A DNA stretch of 64,000 nucleotides from Rhodobacteraceae bacterium HLUCCO18 (GCA_001314805.1 LJSY01000021.1:1-64000), one strand, 5' to 3'. Positions 7,535-15,790 are shown, numbered from the stretch's first letter. The notes: a model not told the origin generated them from the sequence alone. A program made the numbers and translations.

Positions 7535-7741
7535 TCAACACCACAGCGATATCAAACCGAAGATGGTCCCGATAACGCCGAGTGCAAGTGCGAATACAGC
7601 CAGCCAGGCGGGGACGTGAACGGCGGGATCGCGAGTGTCAAGATACCAGCAAAGCTTTCCCCAGAGACCGACCTTCTCAATTTTGAAGTTCAGCTTGTCA
7701 TCCGTTTCAACACCGAGGGCTTTCCGGATGTCGTAAGGCAT
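7535..7741 (-). CDS. Small single-helix membrane protein, unknown
   Basis: This 68-residue ORF has a soluble start (MPYDIRKALGVETDDKLNF) and one C-terminal membrane helix (about residues 46-66, AWLAVFALALGVIGTIFGLI). The ribosome binding site is weak. The reading is coherent and codon use fits the neighbours, so I keep it as a probable gene, with the function unknown. It lies downstream of the relaxase operon on the same strand. Confidence 0.45.
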   Translation of the reverse strand: MPYDIRKALGVETDDKLNFKIEKVGLWGKLCWYLDTRDPAVHVPAWLAVFALALGVIGTIFGLISLWC

Positions 7742-7792
7742 GAAGATTGCGTCTTTTCTGTCATGTCCGAGAAATAGAACGCGCTCCTTCTT

Positions 7793-7921
7793 TTAGTTCT
7801 CTTCGTTGATGATCCACGCAATCTCGTAGCGATCTATGCCTTTGCGGTAGCCGATATTAAGATGAACGAGCATACGTCCGGCATCACCAGATGGAAGACG
7901 TTCGACCGGTAGTATCGGCAT
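7793..7921 (-). CDS. Small ORF of 42 residues, unknown, not in the ORF track
   Basis: This short minus-strand frame reads MPILPVERLPSGDAGRM...IDRYEIAWIINEEN, with CAGGA about eight bases before its ATG and a TAA stop. The alternation of charged and hydrophobic residues looks like a real small beta-rich protein. It lies between two other minus-strand small genes. It could also be the remnant of a longer gene. Confidence 0.35.
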   Translation of the reverse strand: MPILPVERLPSGDAGRMLVHLNIGYRKGIDRYEIAWIINEEN

Positions 7922-7970
7922 TTTCTATCCTGATCTCGCAAGTCTGAGTGTTTGCAGCAGGCCTGCTCCG

Positions 7971-8243
7971 TCAGTCCACGTCAATAGCAACAAGGAACCG
8001 GTCGCTCCAGCCCGCACAAGTGCGGGCCTCAACGTACCTCCAGATTTCTCTCCAGAGTTGTTCCTCTTCCGTGCCTTTGGCCGCCAGAAACAGGACTCCG
8101 GCCTGCATATGGAAGTCTAGCCCGCACCGGTCGCAGTTGGCTTCCAGTTCCGTGGCCATGCGCCACGCACGGACAGACATCCGGACGACCCATTCGTCTT
8201 CGACGTCGTTCAATTCTTCTGGTCCCATGTTTTGCATCCTCAC
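7971..8243 (-). CDS. Small protein encoded in the relaxase operon, unknown
   Basis: This 90-residue, acidic, helix-rich protein (EELNDVEDEWVVRMSVRAWRMATELE) has a Cys pair CDRCG in the middle and many Trp residues. Its start codon overlaps the stop of the upstream 72-residue gene (ATGA), which supports both genes and shows coupling. No known domain was recognised. As the last gene of the mobC-relaxase operon it may belong to the transfer machinery or be a passenger. Confidence 0.65.
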   Translation of the reverse strand: MRMQNMGPEELNDVEDEWVVRMSVRAWRMATELEANCDRCGLDFHMQAGVLFLAAKGTEEEQLWREIWRYVEARTCAGWSDRFLVAIDVD

Positions 8244-8458
8244 ATTGGCGAGGGATCGTCCGGCAGGTCAGCCTCCGGCTTCTTCGCTTTCGGCCTGAAC
8301 TCCGGCACCAGCACATCGGGCTTCTGCCTGAAGCGGGCATGCGTCAGGCGGATGGCAAATCGCGCCGTATCCTCTGCCGACAGCCGGAAATGCTCCCGGA
8401 GCTCGTCCAAAAGGCGGGCGTGGTTTTCATCAAGATTTAACATGAGTGTATATCTCAT
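8240..8458 (-). CDS. Probable ribbon-helix-helix small protein downstream of relaxase
   Basis: This 72-residue protein has AAGGAG six bases before its ATG, 15 bases after the relaxase stop. The N-terminus fits a ribbon-helix-helix fold: a strand (RYTLMLNLD), a helix (ENHARLLDELREHF), a turn, and a second helix (AEDTARFAIRLTHARF). A Pro/Lys-rich tail follows. Such proteins often repress their own mobilisation operon or assist the relaxosome. The assignment rests on predicted secondary structure only. Confidence 0.6.
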   Translation of the reverse strand: MRYTLMLNLDENHARLLDELREHFRLSAEDTARFAIRLTHARFRQKPDVLVPEFRPKAKKPEADLPDDPSPM

Positions 8459-8473
8459 GGCGGTCTCCTTTCG

Positions 8474-9769
8474 TTAATTTGGCTCAATCCCACGGTGACG
8501 CGGGCGCTCGCGCTCTGCGCGGCGTTCGGGCTGCGGCTGCGGATTCCTGTCCGGCACGCGGCGCAGTTCCATGGCCCGCGCGACATCACGGTTCAGCGCC
8601 TCGATGGAGCGCTGCTGCTTTTCCTTCGCGGCTGTGATCTGTCGTTGCAGTGTCCGGCGTTCGGAAAGCTGGCGCTGGATGATCTCGTGCTTTTCGTTTC
8701 GGTCACGCTGCTGCGCACGCGCCATGTCGGCTTCGTTTTCCTGCCTGATCTTCCTGTTCTTGCCGGTAACCCAGCCCCAGAGGCCGCGAATGCCCTTCGG
8801 CGTTCGCTCAGCGCGCCTCCGCTCTTCGGCCAGCCAGCGCTGCTCTTGTTGCTGGCGGAGCTGGGCGCGCAGGTGACGGTGGCGCTGCACCATCTGGTCA
8901 CGCTGGAATTTCGCGGCGAGGTTCTGTTTCTCGGCGAGCGCTTCGGCCTCTTTCGCCCAGACTTTGAGCTTGGGCGTCATCCGCTCGCCGATGTAAGCCT
9001 TGGCCTGATCGGTCGATTTCAGCTTGCCGGGATCGCCGAGACGGGCTTGCATTGCCTTGGTCTTCGCGCCGGTGGCCCGAGACAAGGAATAGACTTCGCC
9101 CCGCCAGTCCACCGCGACATAGCCGCGCCGGTCGCCTCTGGCGAGGATGTAGCCCCGTTCCTTGAGAGCACTCTCAAAAGCCTGGCGATTATCAGAGGAA
9201 TCCCAACAGGAACGGAACATTTCTTTCAGGGCCTTCGGGTCTTGCCGCGTGCGCCGGGCTTGCTGCCATTCCTCCAGCGTGAAGCCGCGCGGATCACGCG
9301 CGCCCCGGTCCTTAAAGCCTTTTGGCATCTCCCAGCCATGTTCGCGGTAGAGCTCGCGGGCGATACCGTTCAGCGCGCGTTTGTAATGCGGCAGGTTGAT
9401 CGCCTTCATCTCTTCGCCGTCGATCCGGCTCCAGACGGCGTGGGCGTGCCTGCGGCCTTCCTTTTCGTGGAAGACAATGGCGCGCGGCTGGCCCTCAAGA
9501 CCAAGCTCGCCCTCGATCCGGCCTATGGCCGCCTCGAACACTTCAGCGCGGACGCTTTCGTTCTGGGGCGGGTTCAGGCTCAGCGAGAACAGGTAGTTCT
9601 TGCAGCGCGTGCCCTTGGCGATGGCCTCGCTTTCCTGCATCGCCCCATGCAAGTCATCGGCGGCGAAGCCGCGCAGGTCGTGAAGCTCGATATGTTCGTT
9701 TTCCCGGCCCTTCATGAGATGATTGGCCAGCTCGCGCCCGTTCCCGCGCTCATTGCCCTTCAGGATCAT
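8474..9769 (-). CDS. Relaxase / mobilisation nuclease
   Basis: The protein has 431 residues. The N-terminal relaxase domain shows the metal-binding histidine motif FHEKEGRRHAHAVWSRID (H101, H108, H110) and the preceding RCKNYLFSLSLNPP strand seen in VirD2/MobA-type relaxases. The C-terminal half is a long, Arg/Gln-rich coiled region. The protein nicks oriT and pilots the single strand into a recipient through a helper type IV system; no such secretion genes are in the window. No obvious catalytic tyrosine is present near the N-terminus (the usual place reads ELANHLMKG), so the nucleophile is unclear. The start overlaps the mobC stop (ATGA). Confidence 0.87.
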   Translation of the reverse strand: MILKGNERGNGRELANHLMKGRENEHIELHDLRGFAADDLHGAMQESEAIAKGTRCKNYLFSLSLNPPQNESVRAEVFEAAIGRIEGELGLEGQPRAIVFHEKEGRRHAHAVWSRIDGEEMKAINLPHYKRALNGIARELYREHGWEMPKGFKDRGARDPRGFTLEEWQQARRTRQDPKALKEMFRSCWDSSDNRQAFESALKERGYILARGDRRGYVAVDWRGEVYSLSRATGAKTKAMQARLGDPGKLKSTDQAKAYIGERMTPKLKVWAKEAEALAEKQNLAAKFQRDQMVQRHRHLRAQLRQQQEQRWLAEERRRAERTPKGIRGLWGWVTGKNRKIRQENEADMARAQQRDRNEKHEIIQRQLSERRTLQRQITAAKEKQQRSIEALNRDVARAMELRRVPDRNPQPQPERRAERERPRHRGIEPN

Positions 9770-10179
9770 GACGGCCCTCCGTCCCTGCCGAGCGCGCGCA
9801 GCAACTCACCGCGAAGCGCCATCACTTCGCGGCAAGCGTTTTTTAGTTCGTTTTCAGTTTCGGGGGTGACCGGCAGCGAGCCGGTGTTCACAGCGCGGGC
9901 GAGCTGGTTCAGGTTGTTGGACAGGCGTGACTGACCGAGTGAAGCCAGCACGCGGCCCAGAGCCTTGTGGTCTTCCACCGGCCTGGTATTGCGGCGGCGC
10001 ACCTGCGACAGGTCGCCCTCAAACAGCACGGCCTTGATATAGGCCCCGAGCGGAACGCCGTTCGCGGCAGCCTCCAGCCGCGCCCGCTCTTCAAACGTCA
10101 GCCGCAGAGAAAACGGCGCTTCCCGCTTTTTCTTGCCGCTACCGGCTATCTTGTTGAAATCAGGTCGCAATGTCATCAT
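9766..10179 (-). CDS. mobC: MobC-like relaxosome accessory protein
   Basis: This 137-residue protein has the MobC layout: a basic N-terminus, a ribbon-helix-helix-like core (FSLRLTFEERARLEAAANGVPLGAYIKAVLF) and the typical SNNLNQLARAVNTG motif that marks plasmid mobilisation relaxosome proteins. MobC binds oriT and opens the DNA for the relaxase. It is the first gene of the minus-strand mobilisation operon and overlaps the relaxase gene by ATGA. Two ATG codons lie in tandem at the start; either could be used. Confidence 0.87.
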   Translation of the reverse strand: MMTLRPDFNKIAGSGKKKREAPFSLRLTFEERARLEAAANGVPLGAYIKAVLFEGDLSQVRRRNTRPVEDHKALGRVLASLGQSRLSNNLNQLARAVNTGSLPVTPETENELKNACREVMALRGELLRALGRDGGPS

Positions 10180-10446
10180 CAGCGCACCTGAGATCGTTCA
10201 GATCAATAGATGCGAGATGGGCTTCCCACTCTTGAAGTACGTCGAAGAGAGAGTTCAAACTTTCTCCCTCTAGGCGCACCATTCCCGACATGCAACAACC
10301 TGTTGATACGAATTTTTGCCACCCGCAACGGCGGGTGTTGCCTGCAGAGGCGGAGTGGGCGTGAACCCCGCGGCCGGGGCGTCTCCCCGTTCCCGACGTG
10401 TTTCATCGCCGTGGCCGGTTTTGGGCCACCGACATGGCTGGGAGCG
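10180..10446. other. Candidate oriT and right edge of the mobile element
   Basis: This non-coding stretch lies directly upstream of mobC, the usual place for oriT. It contains a perfect hairpin CACCCGC-AACG-GCGGGTG (10320-10337). On the minus strand it also has GTGCGCC (plus-strand 10273-10279), a heptamer also found at the nic region of RSF1010-type origins. Two near-copies, TTCCCGACATG (10282) and TTCCCGACGTG (10390), lie 108 bases apart. The MFS gene with host-like composition follows immediately, so the right boundary of the element is probably here. No integrase or att duplication can be proved. Confidence 0.4.
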
Positions 10447-11721
10447 CTACTGGGTGATTTGCGGCAGAGCGGCGACGGTGTGCACGGCCTTGGCACTGTC
10501 CCCGCTACGTCGCTCGACGGCAATGCGCGCCTTGCCCAGTCGCGGGTGCAGCTTGCGCGTCAGGACCCATGTGCAGAGCAGACCGACGCCTCCGGCCGCG
10601 AACACGCCGGAAAGCGGCGCGACGAGAAGCACCAGCCATGCGGCGCCGGGCGTCACGATTCCGGAGACATCGCGGAACGTGGCGTAGATCGCGGACATTT
10701 CGGTGCGCTCGGATGGTTTGACGGCGAGCAGAAAAGGCAGGCCCGCCGAGACGTCCAGCAGGATGAGGAACAGGGAGCCCGTCATCAGGAGAATCACCGG
10801 GACAAGAGGCGTGCCGGTCGGAGCGCCGGCCAGAAGGAACAGCAGCCCCGACATCAGAAAGCCCGTTCTGACAGCCGTGCGCACCGAATTCCGCTGCATG
10901 TAACGGAGCATCAGCGGGGTCAGGAAAAGGGCGCCGTTCGATATCGAAAGCGCGATCCCGCCAAGCTGGCTGCCAAGCCCGTTCTGCACGGCATAAATCG
11001 GCAGATACACGACGTAGACCCACCAGCCGCAGGACCTGACGACGGCGAATATCCATCCGGTGACGAGGCGCGGTTGCGCGACGAACCTCTGGCAATAGGC
11101 GAAAGGATTGGCCGGTGGCGCGCTGCTCCTGGTGATGAGCTTTCCGTTTCCGAGGCGCATCACCAGGAAGATGACCAGCATCGCGAATGCCGCGAATGCC
11201 GCGATCAGGAACGGCGCGGGCCGCCACCACGCGTAGAGGAACGTTCCCAGCGCCGGACCGACCGTCCACCCCATCGCGCTGTAGAACAGCCGGGAGGTCT
11301 CGAAGCGTCCAAGTTCGATCCTGGCCACGTGGTCGAGGACATAGGCGTTGAAGCACACGAAGGTGATGACGACGGCGAAGGTGATCAGCGCAAGCCCCGT
11401 GATCACCGCCACGGGCGTCTCGAGGATCGTCACCACTGCGCCGCCGACGAACAGGACCGAGCCGAAGACGTAGACCCAACGCCTTGGGACGAACCGGATC
11501 AGGTAGGGGACAAGCAGGCCGATCAGCAGGGAAATCGCGCCGATCACGAAATAGACTTCCGACACCAGGCGCGCGTCTTTCAGCGCGTTGTAGATCACGA
11601 CCGGAAAGACGGAAATCAGGATGCCTCTGGCGATCGCTTCGGTTCCCGCCAGCACGGCGAAGCCGCGCACACTCGGCGCGGGCGCATGGCGAAGCCACTC
11701 GGGTATACGGCGCTCGTGCAT
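10447..11721 (-). CDS. Major facilitator superfamily transporter
   Basis: The protein has 424 residues from the ATG at 11721 (MHERRIPEWLRHAP); the track frame extends far upstream in Arg/Pro-rich non-coding sequence. About twelve hydrophobic segments are visible, with a charged central loop (RLGNGKLITRSS). The substrate cannot be told from sequence; it resembles uncharacterised MFS permeases. It is the first gene with core-like composition to the right of the mobilisation module. Its 3' end faces the candidate oriT and its 5' end faces trxC. Confidence 0.8.
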   Translation of the reverse strand: MHERRIPEWLRHAPAPSVRGFAVLAGTEAIARGILISVFPVVIYNALKDARLVSEVYFVIGAISLLIGLLVPYLIRFVPRRWVYVFGSVLFVGGAVVTILETPVAVITGLALITFAVVITFVCFNAYVLDHVARIELGRFETSRLFYSAMGWTVGPALGTFLYAWWRPAPFLIAAFAAFAMLVIFLVMRLGNGKLITRSSAPPANPFAYCQRFVAQPRLVTGWIFAVVRSCGWWVYVVYLPIYAVQNGLGSQLGGIALSISNGALFLTPLMLRYMQRNSVRTAVRTGFLMSGLLFLLAGAPTGTPLVPVILLMTGSLFLILLDVSAGLPFLLAVKPSERTEMSAIYATFRDVSGIVTPGAAWLVLLVAPLSGVFAAGGVGLLCTWVLTRKLHPRLGKARIAVERRSGDSAKAVHTVAALPQITQ

Positions 11722-12056
11722 GAGGCTTCCCCAGATGTACGGGGACCAGTCAACCGGGTTTGCCCGATGCTGCTCTCCCACTTGCGACCAGATGTCGTTT
11801 TCCGCTGGTCCTTGTGTCCGCTCGACGAGGCCGGGCGGGCCTTCCCGAGCTTCGTGTCGCGGGCCTTCCGGGGCCGGGGCCGGTCGCACGAGGGCGAGGA
11901 TCGGCACAGGCGCGGCCCGCTGGCCGGCCGAATGCCGTGCCGACTTGATCGAACGCAATCCCGTTGCCGTGTTGACCTGATAGCCTTCGGATTCGGACAC
12001 GCGCGGCCCGTTTGCAGGTGCCGACGCGCCGCGGATACGAGCGAGGAGGGTCACCG
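11722..12056. other. Divergent intergenic region between MFS gene and trxC
   Basis: This stretch of 335 bases separates the oppositely transcribed MFS and trxC genes. It is GC-rich and open in several frames by chance, with Arg/Pro/Ala-rich translations and no ribosome binding sites. It must contain both promoters, but no convincing -35/-10 pair or palindrome stands out. Confidence 0.4.
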
Positions 12057-12491
12057 ATGAGTATCAAGCTTGCCTGTCTGGCCTGCGGTCAGGCGAACCG
12101 GGTGCCGGAGAACCGGCTGGACTCGGGTCCGAAATGCGGCACATGCGGCGCGCATTTGATTTCCGACAGGCCTGTCGAGGTGTCGCTCGACGTGCTGAAG
12201 AAGGCCGAGAAGCTCGACGATCTGCCGCTTGTGGTGGATTTCTGGGCGGCATGGTGTGGGCCCTGCCGCATGATGGCGCCCGAATTCGCCAAGGCGGCGC
12301 GCGAGCTCAAGGGCCGCGCCCGTTTCGCCAAGCTCGACACCGAAGCCTTCCCCGAGGCCGGGAACCGCTACGCCATTCGCGGCATCCCGCTTCTGGTGGC
12401 GTTTCGCGGCGGGCGCGAGATCGGCCGCCGTGCCGGGGCGACGCCGGCGAAGGATATCGTCGGCTGGCTCGGCTCAAGCGTTGGCGCGTGA
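12057..12491 (+). CDS. trxC: Thioredoxin 2
   Basis: The protein has 144 residues from the ATG at 12057, preceded by GAGGAGGG. An N-terminal zinc ribbon with C7, C10, C27 and C30 (CLACG...CGTCG) precedes a thioredoxin domain with the WCGPC active site (C67, C70). This is the TrxC layout, a zinc-containing cytoplasmic thioredoxin associated with oxidative stress in E. coli. It is nine bases upstream of cbpA and probably shares a transcript with it, which puts redox repair and protein folding in one unit. Confidence 0.92.
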   Translation: MSIKLACLACGQANRVPENRLDSGPKCGTCGAHLISDRPVEVSLDVLKKAEKLDDLPLVVDFWAAWCGPCRMMAPEFAKAARELKGRARFAKLDTEAFPEAGNRYAIRGIPLLVAFRGGREIGRRAGATPAKDIVGWLGSSVGA

Positions 12492-12500
12492 AGGCCCGAG

Positions 12501-13463
12501 ATGCCTGACATGAACGACGACCCCTACAAGATCCTGGGCGTGTCCAGGGACGCCTCCCAGGACGAGATAAGGAAGGCCTACAGGAAGCTCGCGAAATCCC
12601 TGCACCCCGATCTGCACCCCGACGATCCCGGCAAGCAGGCGGAGTTCCAGGCGGTGTCTTCGGCCCATGACCTGTTGCGCGATCCCGAGAAACGTCGCCG
12701 GTTCGACGCGGGCGAGATCGACGCGTCGGGGCAGGAACGGCCGCAGCGCCAGTATTACCACCAGTATGCCGGGCAGGATCAGGGTCGGCGCTACGATGCA
12801 GGCCCCGGACCGGAGGGCTTCGCGGGCGGTTTCGGGGCCGGTGGTGAGGAAGACCTCTCGGACCTCTTCTCGGAGCTCTTCGGTCGGCGCGCCGGGGCCG
12901 GCGCGGGGTCGCGAGAGTTTCATGCCCGCGGACCCGACATGCGCTATCACCTCGAGGTCGAGTTCATGGACGCCGCCCGGGGGGCGAAACGCGCCGTGAC
13001 CATGCCCGACGGCAAGCCGATCGAACTGACGGTGCCCGCAGGCGTGCGGGATGGCCAGACGCTCCGGCTGCGGGGCAAGGGCGGGCCGGGGTATGGCGAG
13101 GGTCCGCCGGGCGACGCGCTGGTGACGATCTCGGTCAGGCCGCACCCGGTCTTTGCCCGCGATGGTGACGATATCGAGATGGAACTGCCGATCACCTTCG
13201 ACGAGGCGGTGCTGGGCACGAAGGTGGACGTGCCGACAGTGCACGGCCCCGTTTCGATGACGATCCCCAAGGGCGCGTCCTCTGGCCAGCGGCTGCGCCT
13301 CAAGGGCAAGGGCATCACGCGCGGCAAGACCGCCGGCGACCAGATGGTGCGGTTGAAGATCGTGCTGCCCAGGACGATCGATGACGAGATGCGCGACCTG
13401 GCGGAACGCTGGCGCGAGACCTCGAGTTTCGATCCGCGCGCTGATCTCAGGAGGATGACATGA
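12501..13463 (+). CDS. cbpA: DnaJ-class co-chaperone CbpA
   Basis: The protein has 320 residues. It starts with a J domain (about residues 6-70) containing the HPD tripeptide at 35-37, followed by a Gly/Phe-rich linker and two DnaJ C-terminal beta domains. No zinc finger is present, so it is a class II J protein like CbpA and activates DnaK. The next gene, the CbpM-like modulator, overlaps its stop by ATGA, the usual cbpA-cbpM arrangement. A second ATG at codon 4 is also possible as the start. Confidence 0.92.
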   Translation: MPDMNDDPYKILGVSRDASQDEIRKAYRKLAKSLHPDLHPDDPGKQAEFQAVSSAHDLLRDPEKRRRFDAGEIDASGQERPQRQYYHQYAGQDQGRRYDAGPGPEGFAGGFGAGGEEDLSDLFSELFGRRAGAGAGSREFHARGPDMRYHLEVEFMDAARGAKRAVTMPDGKPIELTVPAGVRDGQTLRLRGKGGPGYGEGPPGDALVTISVRPHPVFARDGDDIEMELPITFDEAVLGTKVDVPTVHGPVSMTIPKGASSGQRLRLKGKGITRGKTAGDQMVRLKIVLPRTIDDEMRDLAERWRETSSFDPRADLRRMT

Positions 13464-13813
13464 GCCTCGGTGAAAAGGATGTCGTCGCCCGGGTGGAGCG
13501 CGTCACGCTCCGTGAATTGCGGCTCTGGGTGCGCGAAGGTTGGGTGCGGCCGCTCACGGGCGAGGCGGGACCGGTCTTCGACGAGGTCGATATCGCGCGG
13601 GTGCATCTGCTGTGCGAGCTGCGCAAGGACATGGCGCTGCCCAACGACGCGCTGCCCACGGTGCTGACGCTGCTGGATCACCTGCACCGGGTCCGGCGCG
13701 ACCTGCGCCACCTGACCGAGGCGCTGGAGGAACAGCCCCCCGACGTGCGGCGGTCGGTGATCGATGCGGTGCGCCGGCGTGCGGGGACCGGCGACGAAGG
13801 CGCTTCGTCATGA
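13460..13813 (+). CDS. cbpM: Chaperone modulator CbpM, MerR-like
   Basis: This 117-residue protein has an N-terminal MerR-like winged helix (RVTLRELRLWVREGWVRPL...FDEVDIARVHLLCELRKDM) and a C-terminal helical part. CbpM proteins of this size bind the J domain of CbpA and inhibit its co-chaperone activity. The gene overlaps cbpA (ATGA) and is itself overlapped by the epimerase gene (ATGA). Confidence 0.85.
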   Translation: MSLGEKDVVARVERVTLRELRLWVREGWVRPLTGEAGPVFDEVDIARVHLLCELRKDMALPNDALPTVLTLLDHLHRVRRDLRHLTEALEEQPPDVRRSVIDAVRRRAGTGDEGASS

Positions 13814-14907
13814 CCGGGCGGGAGGGATCGGCCGCACCGCCAGATCCGGACGTGACCGGACAAGCGGAAAGCAAGCGCTTCCTCGTGACCGGCGGGGCGG
13901 GGTTCATGGGGATCAACCTCGTGCGCCACCTGCTGGACCGGGGACATTCCGTCCGCAGCTACGACACCGCGCCTTTCGCCTATCCCGAGGCCGCGCGCAT
14001 CGACGAGCTGCGGGGCGACATCCGGGACGCGTCGCTCCATGACCGCGCCTTCGCCGATATCGACATCGTCGTGCATTGCGCCGCGGCCCTTCCGCTGGCC
14101 GATCCGACGGAAATCCACTCCACCAATGTCGATGGCACGCGGATGATGCTCGAGGCGGCCCGGCAGCGCGGGACCGGGCGCTTCATCCATATCTCCTCGA
14201 CCGCGGTCTACGGCATCCCCGACCATCACCCGCTTCTGGAGGACGATCCGCTGACCGGTGTCGGCCCCTATGGCACGTCGAAGGTCGAGGCCGAGGCGGT
14301 CTGCGCCGAATACCGCGACATGGGGCTGGTGGTGCCGGTCCTGCGGCCGAAAAGCTTCGTCGGCCCCGAGCGGTTGGGCGCGTTCGAACTGCTCTACGAT
14401 TTCGCCGCGACGGGCCACAACTTCCCGGTGTTGGGGAAGGGGAACAACCGCTACCAGCTGCTCGACGTGGAGGATCTGTGCGACGCCGTCACGGCCAGCG
14501 CCTTCGCCGATCCCGCGCGCGCAAACTCCGTCTTCAACATCGGCGCGGAACGGTTCGGGTCGCTGCGGCAGAGCTTTCAGGCGGTGCTGGACCGGGCGGG
14601 TTTCGGCAAGCGCGTCATCGCCCTGCCGGAGGCGCCCGCGATCTGGGCCCTGCGCGCGCTGGAGGCCGCGCACCTCTCGCCGCTCTACAAATGGATCTAC
14701 GAGACCGCCGGGACCGACAGCTATGTCGGGATCGACAGGGCAAGGGAGGTCCTGGGCTACGCGCCGCGCTATTCGAACGAGGAGGCGCTGATCCGCAACT
14801 TCGAGTGGTATCTCGAAAACCGCGCGCGCATCTCGACCGAGACAGGCGTGACCCACCGCGTCCCTTGGAAGCGCGGGGCGCTTGCCGTCGCGCGGTGGTT
14901 CATCTGA
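13810..14907 (+). CDS. NAD-dependent epimerase/dehydratase (extended SDR)
   Basis: The protein has 365 residues from the ATG at 13810; the longer track frame starts inside cbpM. The dinucleotide-binding motif GGAGFMG is at 28-34, and the catalytic YGTSK (Y154, K158) marks an extended short-chain dehydrogenase acting on a nucleotide sugar or a related substrate. The start overlaps the cbpM stop (ATGA), so it is co-translated with the chaperone pair, an unexpected partner. The substrate is unknown. The C-terminus is extended beyond the core fold by about 60 residues. Confidence 0.85.
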   Translation: MTGREGSAAPPDPDVTGQAESKRFLVTGGAGFMGINLVRHLLDRGHSVRSYDTAPFAYPEAARIDELRGDIRDASLHDRAFADIDIVVHCAAALPLADPTEIHSTNVDGTRMMLEAARQRGTGRFIHISSTAVYGIPDHHPLLEDDPLTGVGPYGTSKVEAEAVCAEYRDMGLVVPVLRPKSFVGPERLGAFELLYDFAATGHNFPVLGKGNNRYQLLDVEDLCDAVTASAFADPARANSVFNIGAERFGSLRQSFQAVLDRAGFGKRVIALPEAPAIWALRALEAAHLSPLYKWIYETAGTDSYVGIDRAREVLGYAPRYSNEEALIRNFEWYLENRARISTETGVTHRVPWKRGALAVARWFI

Positions 14908-14922
14908 TCCGCCCGCCGCGCC

Positions 14923-15777
14923 TCAGCGCATCAGGACCACGGGCACCTTGCAGGACCGCACCATCTCGGTCGTTGTCGAACCGATGACAAGGCTGCGGAT
15001 GCGGCTGTGGCCATAAGCGCCCATGACCACCATGCCGAAGCCTTCCGCGTCCACCATCTTGCCCAGTTCGGTCTCGGGCTGCCCCGGCACGATGCGCGTC
15101 TCGGCCGCGATCCCCGCGGCTTTCAGGAGCGCCTTGGCGTCTTCGAGGCCCTTGCGGATCGCGGGCGTCTCGCTGCCCACGGTCACCACGGTGACGGCGA
15201 GCCCCTGGAACAGCGGGCTGCGCGCGATGTGGTCCACGGCCTTCATGGCGGAGGCGCCGCCATCATAGGCCACCAGCACGCTGTCGATGGGCCGGAAGGC
15301 GCGGGCGGCGACGAAGACGGGCCGATGCGCCGCGCGCACGATCCGTTCGAGGTTCGAGCCCAGATGCCCCTTGGCGAAATCAGCCGCCTCGCCACGCTTG
15401 CCCAGGACGATGACGCGGGCCTCGGCCTCGACCTCGCCGATGGCCTCGACCACGTCGCCATGGCGTAGCCGCGTGGTGATGTCGGTCACGCCGTCCTGAT
15501 CCACGATGGCGCGCGCATCCTCCAGGATCGCGCGGCCCCGGTGGCTGACAAGCTTGGCGCGTTGCGCGTCGAGCTCGGCCAGCTCCTCCATCAGTTGCGA
15601 GCGCGCGCCCAGCCGGATCGTGCCGGAAAGGTCGGTCTTGCCGGGCGCCTCGCGCCGGCCCAGAACGTGGATCAGTTCGACCGGCGCCTGCGTGCGCTGC
15701 GCGATCCACGCTGCGTGATGGCAGACGCTTTCGGAATAGATGGAGCCGTCCACCAGCGCGATGATCTTGTCGGTCAT
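14923..15777 (-). CDS. Tandem universal stress protein
   Basis: This 284-residue protein is made of two Usp domains, about 1-145 and 150-284. Each keeps an ATP-binding signature: LGKRGEAADFAKGHLGSN in the first and MGAYGHSRIRSLVIGST in the second. Tandem Usp proteins bind ATP and help cells survive energy or redox stress. It is the last gene of the minus-strand run with the SulP transporter, 13 bases after it, and is probably co-transcribed with it. Confidence 0.9.
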   Translation of the reverse strand: MTDKIIALVDGSIYSESVCHHAAWIAQRTQAPVELIHVLGRREAPGKTDLSGTIRLGARSQLMEELAELDAQRAKLVSHRGRAILEDARAIVDQDGVTDITTRLRHGDVVEAIGEVEAEARVIVLGKRGEAADFAKGHLGSNLERIVRAAHRPVFVAARAFRPIDSVLVAYDGGASAMKAVDHIARSPLFQGLAVTVVTVGSETPAIRKGLEDAKALLKAAGIAAETRIVPGQPETELGKMVDAEGFGMVVMGAYGHSRIRSLVIGSTTTEMVRSCKVPVVLMR

Positions 15778-15790
15778 GGTCGGATCCCCC

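Noticed and set aside
8240-8458. Toxin-antitoxin pair formed by the 72- and 90-residue genes
   Set aside because: The overlap and the ribbon-helix-helix-like start fit an antitoxin, but the 90-residue partner has no RelE, VapC or other toxin motif, and it belongs to the relaxase operon.
10210-12060. 616-residue plus-strand ORF
   Set aside because: Antisense to the MFS gene; its translation is charged low-complexity sequence (RRDEKHQPCGAGRHD) with no domain, a usual shadow of a high-GC gene.
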